Positions 54,075-64,000 of a stretch of 64,000 bases of DNA are shown piece by piece. Source of the DNA: Miscanthus floridulus (lineage: Eukaryota; Streptophyta; Magnoliopsida; Poales; Poaceae); assembly GCF_019320115.1 (NCBI RefSeq), contig NC_089589.1, positions 19,697,826 through 19,761,825 of the forward strand. The letters run 5' to 3'. Under the pieces are notes generated by a model. That model was not told where the DNA came from. It did no database searches and was given only the letters and a program-made list of their open reading frames with translations. The stretch's first letter is position 1. Each line of letters opens with the position of its first letter. The position numbers and the translations under genes were made by a program.

Positions 54075-55000
54075 ACTATTTCTCTCTTTCCTAGCTTAGC
54101 AGCCATGTGCTTGGTTGTCCACATCATCGTGCCTTATTGTATATTTTTTAGTTCAATAATGTTCCACATGTAATAGACTCGCACTTTTGCAAAACCCCCC
54201 CCTCCCTTTTTTTTGCTTATAAGAATGGTGGAATAATTGTTAGCGACATTTTAGGCGTGATTTGGCAAAAAAAAAGTGTGGCAATTTGAGCGCTGAACAT
54301 GCCTTGATGGTTCACTAAGGGCCATTGTGGAACGCAGGTTTGTCAAACACACGACAGTAGGAGAAACGCAGGATTAGATTGAGGTAGCAACGTACGGAGT
54401 ATGCCTTTGTCACTTCTCTGTGTATCTTGACGTCATGATAGAATTCTAGAGGTCTTTGGTCCATAAAGCTATATATAGGAACCTATGGATAATCCTATGA
54501 AATTTCTTCATTTTCCTTTGTTTCAAGGGAGTCTGAGTGCCCATAATAATCATATAGAATTACACATGCTATGTGACTCTTTCTTATTTAGCCATATCAG
54601 TTAACAATGCTTCTCTCTCCGATAAAAAAAAGGAAAAACTACAAAAACCCACCTAAAAGTTAGGGCTTTTCCAAATACTAACATGCATCTTACTTGAAAG
54701 ATGGCACCTGCAAATTTTATGTGTTTCGAATGCCCCACGTGCTTGGTGACAAATTTATTGAAGATTCGGTGGCTTTGCTTTGGCAAGTCATGCCGTAACT
54801 TTACTCCTTCAATCCATCCTCCAATAAAGAATCAACGTGGGAGATCAACTAGAGGCCAATGACTTGTTTTTTTTTCACCGGTGTGAGCGCTCCCGTTCAT
54901 GGCATGGGACTTCCGCGTGCACACCTTGCCAGAGCCCACCCCAACCAAAACCAAAGCCCCAGCCTCGTCCGCCCATTGTTGTCTCGCCTCACCTGCAGGT
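54075..55000. other. LINE-like remnant continuation and unassigned DNA
   Basis: 54078-54200 (ATTTCTCTCTTTCCTAGCTT onward) joins smoothly to the text left of CACTA-2 when the element and one ACT are left out, and so seems part of the same minus-strand remnant. 54200-55000 shows no recognisable gene or TE end. Confidence 0.4.
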
Positions 55001-55009
55001 GCTGACCCA

Positions 55010-55085
55010 GTACACAAGGAGTGGAGGCATATACCCCCACTCAAATTTTGGGTTTTCAAACAAAATATATATTCTTTCGTGTAGA
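55010..55085 (+). repeat. Short interspersed repeat next to the WAK fragment, copy 1
   Basis: CAGTACACAAGGAGTGGAGG, CTCAAATTTTGGGTTTTCAA, ACAAAATATATATTCTTTCG, TGTAGAAGG. A diverged second copy lies at 60846-60965 (CAGTACACAAGGAGGGG ... TTTCCAAAGAAAATATGC, CTTCTTTCGTATAGG). Confidence 0.5.
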
Positions 55086-55109
55086 AGGTCCATCGGTAAT
55101 AGGTTGCCA

Positions 55110-55533
55110 CCCAATTTTTATGCTAGTTTCGCTCCTGCCAGGGGACCCGATTTCAGGCTAACCTGGGACGACACCACTCGCCCCCAAGCTTTTCTTGGCA
55201 GATGGCATCACCGAGGTTATCGACTACAACATCGACGTTGGCTTCGACAGACCCTTAGAATTCAATCAAGACCTCCATTTGGCGTGTCATAACCATGGAG
55301 TCCGGCGTCCGTGTGTACAACATATCACTAGAGCCCCTTTGCAGGTCCTTCTCGCGTACCAATACTCGTCTAAACATCACTGGCTGTGACTTGGATGTGT
55401 ACCGGGTCAACCAGGTATCTGGGAAAACCACTTGGATTTGCTCCACTTGGTGCCACGACCAAGAAGAAATCACGGAGATGGCGGCTAGGCACAACTACAC
55501 AGGCATCGGATGTTGCCATGTTGAGGTGGAGAT
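55110..55533 (+). pseudogene. Wall-associated receptor kinase-like ectodomain, left part
   Basis: WAK proteins bind cell-wall pectin through a Cys-rich GUB_WAK domain. Pieces in shifting frames read FAPARGPDFRLT, RLFLADGITEVIDYNID, VRVYNISLEPLCRSF, LNITGCDLDVYRV, ICSTWC and ITEMAARHNYTGIGCCHVEV. The GIGCC motif is diagnostic of WAK ectodomains. Several frame changes show decay. The copia-3 element interrupts it directly after VEVEI, and the frame resumes at 60665. No kinase domain is in the window. Confidence 0.7.
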
Positions 55534-55980
55534 TGATGGCAAGAATCGATCACAAACACACAAGAATATCAGTGGCTAGCCTAATGAATCGAGCACAAAT
55601 CAAATCGGGTGGAAGAACAACAAGAACATGTGGTAACCGCCACCAGGACAACAGGGTGACTGCGCCCCTTTTCGCTCTCTACCACGACGAGTACAACACA
55701 CGGATACAAGTGTCTGAGACTCTTACCAAGACCTCTTACATCAGGGAGCATACATCAGCTCCTAACTCACACACTCACACAGAGAATAAAACTGCTAGAC
55801 GCGATACAAGACGCTCCAAAACACACTCTTCAGGCAACTGCATGTCAGTGGACGCGGTGACCGCGAACTGCTGTTCCCGCTTGACTTGGCACAATTCAAA
55901 CTTGAATTCTCCCGCCTTCTCCACCTTGCCTTCGACTGAATTAGGCTTTGAGCATCGACACTGACAGGTTTACACTAACA
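55534..55980 (-). repeat. 3' LTR of copia-3
   Basis: It is bounded by TG/CA and followed at 55981 by the tract TTCTCCCCCTTAAACCT (purine-rich on the minus strand). Confidence 0.95.
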
Positions 55981-55997
55981 TTCTCCCCCTTAAACCT
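55981..55997 (-). promoter_or_regulatory. Polypurine tract of copia-3
   Basis: The minus strand reads AGGTTTAAGGGGGAGAA, abutting the 3' LTR. Confidence 0.85.
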
Positions 55998-55998
55998 G

Positions 55999-58900
55999 TC
56001 AAGCAGTAGCACCAAGATCTCTGACACCTAACAAGTGCCTCATCACCACCAGTTTCCCCACCGGCAATGCCTTGGTCAAAGCATCAGCTTTTTGTTCATC
56101 AGTACTAACTCTCTTCACAATGATCTGACCCCTCTCCACACACTGTCTGATGAAATGATATTTGATATCAATGTGTTTACTCCTTCCATGAAACACTAGA
56201 TTGTTCATCAGAGCCCTTGCTGAATTGTTGTCAACATAGAGAGTTACTGCACTTGGTTTTTCTTCAGTGATTTCACTCAGCAGATTCTCACCTAGGTAGA
56301 AAGCCATTCCACCAGTGCTAGTTCTCTCCACTTGGTCAGCTCCATGATCACTGTCAGTGTATCCCACCAACATCCCTGGTCCACCACCTTGAACATACAC
56401 CAGTCCAAACTTAGTGGTTCCTCTCAGGTATCTCATGATCTGTTTGACTGCCCCAGCATGCAACACTGTTGGTTTTTCCATAAACCTGCTAGCTAGCCCA
56501 ACTGAGTATGACAGGTCAGGCCTAGTATGCAGCAGATACCTAAGACAGCCAATCATCTTTCTGTAATCTGTTGCATCAACCATCTTTCCTCCCTTGTCTG
56601 CATTCAGTTTGTTTCTAGGTTCCATTGGAAATTTACTAGCATTGCATTCTGCCATGCCAAACTGCCCCAACACCTTTCTAGCATAGCATGTCTGTTTCAG
56701 AGTGATATGGTCATCTTTCTGATCAACTTCTATACCAAGATAGAATGAAAGAAGACCAAGATCAGTCATCTCAAACTCACTCATCATCTGTTGCTTGAAT
56801 AACTTGATATTTTCTGGATTCCCTCCTGTGACTATCAAGTCATCAACATATATACCCAACAGCATTGCATCTGTCCCATGCCCTCTAGTGTAAAATGCTT
56901 GTTCACTGAAACATCTCCTGAAGTTCAGCTTTTTCAGGCTTCTGTCTAACCTGACATTCTAAGCCCTTGGTGCTTGTGTTAAGTCCATACAGTGCTTTGC
57001 TTAGTTTGAGTACACATTGTTCCTTCCCTTTCACAATGTATCCTTCAGGTTGTGAAACATAGACTTCCTCCTCCAACTCACCATGTAAAAAGGCTGACTT
57101 CACATCTAAGTGATGAACCTTCCATCCTTGATTAGCTACTAGAGCCAACAGTACCCTTACTGTATCTAATCTGGCCACAGGTGCAAATACTTCTTCATAA
57201 TCCACACCAAATTTTTGCACATAGCCTTTAGCAACCAATCTGGCTTTATGTTTCACCACTTCCCCATCAGATTTTTTTTTCAGTTTGAACACCCATTTCA
57301 AATAAATGGGCTTTTTCCCTGCAGGTAGCTTGACTAACTTCCAGGTATTGTTCTTTTCTATGGACTGCATCTCCCTGTCCATTGCATCAACCCAATCTTG
57401 ATTGTCAGCTGCATCTCTGAAACAAGTTGGCTCTTCCATTTCAACTAGAAGTGCTTCAACATTTTCATCCATCAGCTCCACCTCATAGGAATCATTATAG
57501 ACTTCATTTAGATCCCTAAACCTGATTAGGCCACTGTCCAAGTCAATGGTGTCATCTACTTCCATACTGTCAGAGCCAAGGCCTGACAGATGTGGTGAAT
57601 TCTGTGGAGTCACTGGCTCCTGCTCTGTTGTCGGATTTTCTTCAGACGCTAACTGACTGTCAATGTCATCATCATTTCCATTTCCTCCAACTGCAGATTT
57701 CTCTCCACCACTACTTGCTCCCCCTGTCTCACTGACATCCTGAGCATCATGTCCATCACCAACACCACCATCAAGACAGTTATAATCACCAGAGAAGAAT
57801 TGACCATCCTTCTCATCTCTGTTTTCAGAAAAAATTTCATCATTAACAGCTTCCCAGCTCCATTTCACTGTCTCCTCAAACACAACATCCCTGCTAACCA
57901 CAATCTTGTTTGTTTTTGGATTGAACATTCTATGAGCTTTGCTGCCTTCTTCTATACCAAAATAGACCATTGGTATGCTTCTATCATCAAGTTTTTTTAG
58001 ATGTGTCCCCACAACTTTCACATGTCCTTTGCAACAAAAAATTCTTACATGCCCCAGATGAGGTTTTCTTCCATTCCAACCCTCATATGGTGTTCTGTAC
58101 CCCATGGACTTTGTTGGAAGTCTGTTTAGCAGGTACACTGAATGCCTAACAACTTCTACCCAGAATATCCCAGGGATTTCCATGCTCTTCAACAGGGATC
58201 TAGCCATCTCCATCACAGACCTGTTCTTCCTCTCAACCACTCCATTTTGCTGTGGAGTGTAAGGTGCTGTAAACTGATGTTTGATCCTAGCCTATTCACA
58301 CACATTTTGGAAGGAACTAGCTAGAAATTCTCCACCTCTATCTGATCTAAGAATCTTGATCTCATGGCTAGAGCTCTTCTCTACCTCTGCTCTGAACTTG
58401 ATGAAAGCATCAACAGCCTAATCCTTTGACTTCAGCATGTACACTGTAGTCCATCTAGTGCAGTCATCCACTAGAAGCATGAAATATTTGTTGCCTGCTA
58501 ATGTAGATGGAGTAATGGGCCCACAAAGATCTACATGCACAAGCTGAAGTGGTTCATCTGCTTTCCACAACACTGACCTTGGAAAAGGCTTCCTGGTTTG
58601 TTTGGCTGTCAGACAAGACTGACAGACCTGATCTGGATGTTGAATCAGTGGCACACCCCCAACCATATCCTTGTCAACAATTTGTTTCAATGCATGAAAA
58701 TTAACATGACCAAGACGACCATGCCATAACCAAGCATCATCACTAGTATGACTCAAAAAACAGGTTGGCTCTACTGACACTAACTCAATTTTATACAATC
58801 TGTTTCCTGTTCTCTGAACTTTCATGATCAATCTCCATGGGTTTTTCTCTGACACCTCAATGACATCGTCATCCATCACTACCCAGTGCCCAATTTCAGT

Positions 58901-59593
58901 TAGTTGACCCAAACTAATCAAATTGCTTTTTAACTTAGGAATGTAGTAAACATCTCTAAGCACCCATTGATCACCTATCCTCCCTTGAAACAAAATTGAG
59001 CCCTTTCCCATTATCTCTACTGATGAGCCATCACCAAACCGTACCTTGCCAGTAGCAGTCTGTTCCATGTCCCTGAACTTGTGGTGATCTCCAGTCATGT
59101 GATTGCTGGCACCATTGTCCAGGTACCAGACATCGTTCATGACCTCCCCCTCGCCGACAAAGTATAGCTCCGGCAACACTTTTTTCTCCTCCAGCATCAC
59201 TTCAGTATGCAGGTTAGTGCACAGTGTAGGCTTGAGCGGTCCCTGCTCCTCAATTTCCGCGAGCAGCACTGCTGGCTCCATCACCACCGTCCTTGCATGG
59301 TGTGCCTCCTCGTCCTTCTTCTTCTCACCGGGACAGCGGTTGGCATAGTGCCCATAGCAATGGCACTTAAAACACTTGATGTGACTTTTGTCACGCTTCT
59401 TAGTGCTTTCCTTCCCCCGCATCGCCGCGTCCACCACGACCTCCCTAGCCGCCACCACGACCGCATCCACGACCTCAGCCGCCATTGCTCGAAGACCTCT
59501 CGCCTCCAGAACCTTCTCCACTCGAGTTCTTCTGGCGTGCCTCCCACTTAGCTTGAGTGAGTAACGCCTGCCCATCACCAGAACACAACCCAC
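55999..59593 (-). pseudogene. Copia-3 pol: protease, integrase, reverse transcriptase, RNase H
   Basis: The frame 59593-58418 has the zinc knuckle CFKCHCYGHYANRC, the protease motif WYLDNGASNHMTGD (note DNG), GAG-pre-integrase WLWHGRLGHVNFHAL, CQSCLTAKQ and the integrase Asp in HVDLCGP. TAG codons at 58418 and near 58290 interrupt integrase before PQQNGVVERKNRS (58240), which has the catalytic Glu. RT follows: WVFKLKKKSDGEVVKHKARL, LDVKSAFLHGELEEEVYVSQ, ALYGL. A one-base frameshift near 56985 plus TGG to TAG at the AW of QAPRAW precede GIYVDDLIVTGG (56860) and the RNase H TEEKPSAVTLYVDNNSA region, ending 55999. Confidence 0.9.
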
Positions 59594-60167
59594 CAGCTCC
59601 CCGCCTAGTTCGCTCCTTGAACGCCTTCAGTCGGCCAACAGCTTCATCGAACACCAAAGTTTTGAGATCATAGAACTGTTCGATCCCGGCTATGACATGA
59701 ATGAATCTATCAGGCACGGTGTCGAACAACTTCTTCACCATGGCCGAGTCCTCCATTGTCCTGCCTAGGTTCCCGTACTTGACTGACATAACCGTTAGTT
59801 TTCTGGTGAACTCATCGACAGTCTCCTCCTCCTTCATCTTCAGTGCATCAAACTCTGCCTTGAGGGTCTGCAGGCGTGCATCCTTGACACGCTCAGTGCC
59901 CACAAACCTCGCCTTCAGAGAGTCCCACACTTCCTTCCCCGTCTTCTTCTTTGCCACTTTCTTATCCTTCGCCGTCTGCGCCTCCGTCAGGGCTCCCACC
60001 GAATTCCCCTCCGGCGGCTCCATCACTTCCCACCACCCCTGCTCCTCCATGATCGCCTGCACCCGGATACTCCAGCTGGTGTAGTTGGTCGCTGTCAGCA
60101 TCGGGAACACCTGCCGGTGCCCACCATCACCGCTCCCCCGACCACCATCAGCAACCGTCAGCGACAT
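59475..60167 (-). pseudogene. Copia-3 gag
   Basis: ATG at 60167 (36 nt after the primer site) opens MSLTVADGGRGSGDGGHRQV. The UBN2-type gag core follows: LTATNYTSWSIRVQAIMEEQ, GWWEVMEPP, GKEVWDSLKARFVG, LKAEFDALKMKEEETVDEFT and DSAMVKKLFDTVPDRF. Near 59500 the frame shifts into the pol frame, where the zinc knuckle is. The join could be an old frameshift mutation; no ribosomal frameshift signal is obvious. The frame runs on upstream of 60167, but that part is leader next to the primer site. Confidence 0.85.
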
Positions 60168-60202
60168 GGCGAAGCTCTCGGTGGATCTTGCGTGTTTTAC
60201 CG

Positions 60203-60214
60203 GCTCTGATACCA
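60203..60214 (-). promoter_or_regulatory. Primer binding site for tRNA-iMet (copia-3)
   Basis: The minus strand reads TGGTATCAGAGC, two bases from the 5' LTR at 60217. Confidence 0.93.
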
Positions 60215-60216
60215 AA

Positions 60217-60664
60217 TGATGGCAAGAATCGATCACAAACACACAAGGATATCAGTGGCTAGCCTAATGAATCGAGCACAAATCAAATCGGGTGGAAGAA
60301 CAGCAAGAACATGTGGTAACCGCCACCAGGACAACAGGGTGACTACGCCCCTTTTCGCTCTCTACCATGACGAGTACAACACACGGATACAAGTGTCTGA
60401 GACTCTTACCAAGACCTCTTACATTAGGGAGCATACATCAGCTCCTAACTCACACACTCACACAGAGAATAAAACTGCTAGACGTGATACAAGACGCTCC
60501 AAAACACACTCTTCAGGCAACGGCATGTCAGTGGACGTGGTGACCGCGAACTGCCGTTCCCGCTTGACTTGGCACAATTCAAACTTGAATTCTCCCGCCT
60601 TCTCCACCTTGCCTTTCGACGGAATTAGGCTTTGAGCATCGACACTGACAGGTTTACACTAACA
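60217..60664 (-). repeat. 5' LTR of copia-3
   Basis: It matches 55534-55980 except for about ten single-base differences and one 1-bp indel (CCTTTCGACGGA here, CCTTCGACTGA there). Confidence 0.95.
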
Positions 60665-60845
60665 GAGATCGTCCAGAAAAATGTCTAGCTTATTAGTTTC
60701 GTTCATGGCCACCACCATAGTTGCGGCAGCAATGGCACCTCTAGATTATTGATCAACCGGACCTCTCTATTGCGGGATAGAATCACCGTATCCAGTGACG
60801 CCGCCATGCTCCAGTGGAGCATCATCGATGAGCCCAGGGGCACAT
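60665..60845 (+). pseudogene. Wall-associated receptor kinase-like ectodomain, right part
   Basis: With copia-3 and one GAGAT left out, VEVEIVQKNV continues to a TAG, then LISFVHGHHHSCGSNGTSRL, then LINRTSLLRDRITVSSDAAM and LQWSIIDEPRG, text that fits the region after GIGCC in WAK proteins. It stops at the short repeat near 60846. The continuity of frame across the insertion supports one original gene fragment. Confidence 0.6.
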
Positions 60846-61293
60846 CCAGTACACAAGGAGGGGGGGGGGGCACGTGCCCTGATTCGAATTCTTAGTTTCC
60901 AAAGAAAATATGCCTTCTTTCGTATAGGTTTTATGGTTTAGGTTTAGGCCACCACTCAAATTTCACCCACCTCCGCTGCCTGATCTGATCTTGCTCAGCA
61001 ATGCCGCTACTGAGCCTGCTCCAACAGAGCGCATCCACCACCAACGCTTTTGACGTGGGGCGTCCGCTGGAAGATGCCTTTGCAGACTCGACTAACTTGT
61101 CTGCAGTCGTGGACTCAAGAAGGAAGCCAATCTATGACACTGAAAATATAGTATGACAATATATTCCTTGTTGTATTTAACTATACTAATTTTATGTCCT
61201 AAATATTAGTATTTTTTCTATAAATTTTTGTCAAACTCAAATAAAAATGACTCAGCACAACTCTGAAAGTTAATTTATTCATTGACGATTAAG
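60846..61293. other. Short interspersed repeat copy 2 and unassigned DNA before CACTA-3
   Basis: 60846-60965 is a diverged copy of 55010-55085 and has a 12-G run near 60862. The remainder to 61293 shows no gene; TCTGCAGTCGTGGACTCAAG near 61102 is unremarkable. Confidence 0.4.
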
Positions 61294-61319
61294 CACTACT
61301 GGATTCAGGTTCTTTGCTG

Positions 61320-62175
61320 AGTGCCTGAGGCACTCGGCAAAGGCCAAATTGCACTCGGCAAAGCCTTTGCCGAGTGCGGCACTCGGCAAAGAACACACGG
61401 CAAAAATTTGATCGGCAAAGCCCTCTTTGCCGAGTGTCTTTTATCGGGCACTCGACAAAGGCTTTGCCGAGTGCCCCGGGGACACTCGGCAAAGAAAAGC
61501 GACCGTCATGGCGCCGGTCCCGTTGACGGTCACTTTGCCGAGTGCCAACCCTGTAGGCACTCGACAAAGATTTTTTATTTTTTTAAAAAAAATTTCTTTG
61601 CCGAGTGCCAACCCGTAAGGCACTCGGCAAAGATTTTTTTATTTTTTTTAAAAAAAATTCTTTGCCGAGTGCCAACCCGGAAGGCACTCGGCAAAGAGCT
61701 TTTATTTTTTTGAAAAATTTCTTTGCCGAGTGCCAACCCTGCAGGCACTCGGCAAAGTGTTTTTATTTTTTTAAAACAAAATTCTTTGCCGAGTGCCAGC
61801 CATAGGGCACTCGGCAAATATTTTTTATTTTTTTTTAAAAAAAATTATTTGCCGAGTGTCAACCCGGATGACACTCGGCCAAGATTTTTTGTTTTTTTAA
61901 AAAATTTCTTTGCCGAGTGCCCTGTGGTTGGCACTTGGCAAAGTTTTGAATTTAAAAAAAAAAATCTTTGCCGAGTGCCCTATGGCCGGCACTCGGCAAA
62001 GTTTGATTTTTTTTGTAAAAAAAATTCTTTGCCAAGTGTTATGGTCACATCACTCGGCAAAGCTGGAAAATCTGTTTTCTGGTCGCCCATTTTTCCAGCT
62101 TTGTCGAGTGCTGTGACCATTGCACTCGGCAAAGGGGTCCTTTGCCGAGTGCAACACTCGGCAAAGTGACCCAAA
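61320..62175. repeat. Subterminal array of GGCACTCGGCAAAG / CTTTGCCGAGTGCC
   Basis: About a dozen units, each CTTTGCCGAGTGCCnnnn followed by GGCACTCGGCAAAG, are separated by 20-30 bp of T then A runs (e.g. 61568-61594, 61632-61660). Each unit is nearly a perfect palindrome and could form a hairpin. Such arrays are the transposase-binding ends of CACTA elements. Confidence 0.93.
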
Positions 62176-62463
62176 ACGGCAAATTTTAATTTTTTTTACA
62201 TTACATCATGACAAATAAATTCATACAAACATATATCACATATATATCTCATCCATCACATATATATCTCATCCATCCACACATCCATCCGCCCATATCA
62301 CATCCATCACAATATATATCACATATATAATAATAAGTGCTCAAGTCCATCCAAATAAATCCACAAGTCCATCAAAGTCCACAAGTGCATCACAAGTTAT
62401 CACAAGTCCATCACCAAGTGAACAACAAATGTAAAAAATACAACATGCACTCATCTCGCCCAC

Positions 62464-63995
62464 TATGACTGTGGTGAAGGCCCAGATGCATCATTCGGAG
62501 GTGCATGAGGTGGATTATTCGAACCACCGTCAGATGGAGACTACACAAAGGAGAAAAGATTGCATGTGAGACAAGATTATTTTGATAGCTAATCTAGGAC
62601 GATAGAGGCCATACAAGCAAAGCACAAGCGAAAGTAAAAAACTTTGATACTCATAGGAGTAGCTGCTACTGCAGGACGCGGAGGCAGAGGTGGAACCAAC
62701 AGCCCAGGTGGCAGAGACAAGCCCATACGTTGCCCAAGCCCTTGTAGGAACTCTATAATGTCCATCAGCCTCTGCGCCTGGGCCTGCCGCTCGGCCCACT
62801 CGGTCTCTAGCTGGGCCCCCAGCTCCTGACGTTCCTTCATTTCTTGTTTCAGCCGGACCTGTAATATTTCACTCCAATATTTCAGTAATGCAAAGCTAAT
62901 TAAGGTGTGTAAAGATCAATGTATGACGAGTAAAATAGGAATAACCTCGAGTGCGTCGACCCGGTGCTGTGCAGCGGTCGGTCGTGTGCGAATGGCTAGG
63001 CTCTCGCTCGTGCTCCGTGCTCGGATCTGGGAGAGAGAGGGAGTAGAGGCCGTGTCGATGACGCCATCGCCAAGCCAGAACCGCCCATGCTTCTTGCCTT
63101 GCCCCGCCCTCATGACGGCCTCTCCATCGAAGTCCTAGGTGCTCAGATCATGGTCTGACCCATGGAGCGACCTCGCCACCTCAGTGTACTCACTGATGCA
63201 GGAGTGGACGCTCGGGTTCGTGTATGCCTCAGGTGGGTCCTCCAAGTTGAAGGAGATGTCGGACGTCGCCTTGCCCTTGTGGGCCATACACCATGCCTGG
63301 AAGTCCGAGCAAGCCTGACCACTATGTGACGCCGACTGCGAGAAAGACAGCATGAGAATTACAAATCAGGCAGAACTGAGCATCACAATAGATAAATGAA
63401 TTCGCGTACCCATGCTTGTTTGTATTCGGTGAGGCTGCGGCTGCCTTGATGGTGTGCTGGACCTTGCATCTACAAATGATGGTCCCGGGCATCCTTGTGC
63501 ATCTTGAGGTATTCCTCCATGAGCCACCTCTCCACCATCATCGCCCAGCACTCGGGATACGTTTGGCACCACCAGAGAATCATCTACACATCATCAAGTA
63601 TTGGACATATAAAAAGATCAAATTAAACCAACTTAATCTCAATATTGATGTTCTTCATTTATCTCAAGGTACTGCTCCCGGGTCAGCTGCATCTCTCTTG
63701 CGTCTTTCTTGGTTTTCCTCTCTCCAAGCTTTGACCCGTAGTAGGTTACGATGGCCTGGATGCGTGCCTCGTGATGCATGTCGGTGACGAGTTTTTTACA
63801 GGATTTGGTAGTCACCTGCTCGGCCCTGGCCTCAAATTCCTCCTCGCATCTGTAATAAGTCTGCATACAAAAGCGATGTATCCCTTCATTATTTCAAGAA
63901 AAGTCCAATGAATGTGACGTATTGAGCAATGTTGTGCGAGGGAGACTTACCCAAAGCTCTAGCTTCACCCGCGCCACCTTGTTGGGGTACTCCAC
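62464..63995 (-). pseudogene. Transposase_24 (TNP1/Ptta-like) protein gene of CACTA-3, 3' exons
   Basis: Exons on the minus strand: about 63866-63665 (CEEEFEARAEQ...THHEAR-like, GSKLGERKTKKDAREMQLTR), 63590-63412 (TYPECWAMMVERWLMEEYLK, GSRSLTEYKQAW), 63351-62948 (SGQACSDFQAWCMAHKGKAT, EAYTNPSVHSCISEYTEVAR, HGRFWLGDGVIDTASTPSLS) and 62860-62655 (KQEMKERQELGAQLETEWAE, IIEFLQGLGQRMGLSLPPGL), with a last exon ending TAG near 62464. TAG codons after HHL (about 63478) and after DLST (63135) interrupt it, both explicable by C-to-T at Gln or a nearby codon. This family encodes the DNA-binding second protein of CACTA elements. Exon borders are approximate. Confidence 0.75.
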
Positions 63996-64000
63996 ATTGG

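Larger units (their letters stand above)
55534..60664 (-). mobile_element. Copia-3: nearly complete Ty1/copia retrotransposon with target duplication GAGAT
   Basis: LTRs 55534-55980 (447 bp) and 60217-60664 (448 bp) both read TGATGGCAAGAATCG ... TTTACACTAACA. The 5-bp GAGAT flanks both sides (55529-55533, 60665-60669). The minus-strand body has a tRNA-iMet primer site, gag, protease, integrase, RT, RNase H and a purine tract. I count about ten differences between the LTRs, mostly C/T, so insertion was fairly recent. Stops and frameshifts in gag, integrase and RT make it non-autonomous now. It interrupts a WAK pseudogene. Confidence 0.96.
61294..64000 (-). mobile_element. CACTA-3: left end and 3' gene part of another En/Spm-type element (runs off window)
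   Basis: CACTACTGGATTCAGGTTCT at 61294 is a CACTA terminus. It is followed by the TTTGCCGAGTGCC subterminal array to 62175, which marks a different grass CACTA family from the TTTAGTCCCGG type. Genes on the minus strand start beyond 64000. The left target-site triplet would be AAG (61291-61293); the right end is outside. Confidence 0.88.

Noticed and set aside
61320..62175. CRISPR-like array of repeats and spacers
   Set aside because: The repeats are palindromic CACTA subterminal units with simple T/A spacers, in a plant genome.

Overview
This is a plant nuclear genome window from a grass, most likely Andropogoneae (sorghum, sugarcane or Miscanthus type). The evidence is: intron-containing plant genes; Sirevirus (Ty1/copia) elements whose LTRs carry repeated GACCGGACGC / GCGTCCGGTC motifs; CACTA transposons with the grass-type subterminal repeats TTTAGTCCCGGTTGGT and TTTGCCGAGTGCC; and many short grass MITEs. 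The species call is inference. No bacterial, organellar, tRNA, rRNA or CRISPR features were seen.

Layout. 1-18 kb is nested retrotransposons: a minus-strand gypsy-like LTR (ending at 2947) inserted in a plus-strand Sirevirus (2948-9404, 3' LTR 7526-9404), an unassigned block (9405-10390), then a minus-strand Sirevirus (10391-17993, 5' LTR 16382-17993) that abuts a gypsy remnant. 19-36 kb is a gene island. It holds a broken PPR gene (19161-19717), a seven-exon digalactosyldiacylglycerol synthase gene (DGD1-like, 22253-26103) with one in-frame TAG, a candidate Pack-MULE carrying the 5' end of a type-1 protein phosphatase gene (27130-28310), a LINE-like remnant, several MITEs and a laccase pseudogene (34.9-35.56 kb) split by a MITE.

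36-54 kb is two related CACTA elements in opposite orientation, separated by 377 bp. CACTA-1 (36189-41788, plus) is internally deleted. CACTA-2 (42166-54074, minus, target duplication ACT) is long but mutated. Both encode the same set: a GRF zinc-finger/membrane protein, a TNP2-type transposase (Transpos_assoc, Transposase_21, DUF4218) and a Transposase_24-like protein fused to a Ulp1/C48 cysteine-protease domain. CACTA-2 lies inside a LINE-like remnant.

54-61 kb is a wall-associated-kinase (WAK) ectodomain pseudogene interrupted by an almost complete 5.1-kb Ty1/copia element (55534-60664, 447/448-bp LTRs, target duplication GAGAT). From 61294 to the window end is the start of a third CACTA element of the TTTGCCGAGTG type.

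The only host gene with a near-complete structure is the DGD1-like gene. Its normal product adds a second galactose to monogalactosyldiacylglycerol in the chloroplast outer envelope. Everything else is mobile DNA or gene fragments. Most broken TE genes carry changes of the kind CAA/CAG/CGA/TGG to stop, which suggests C-to-T decay of silenced elements.
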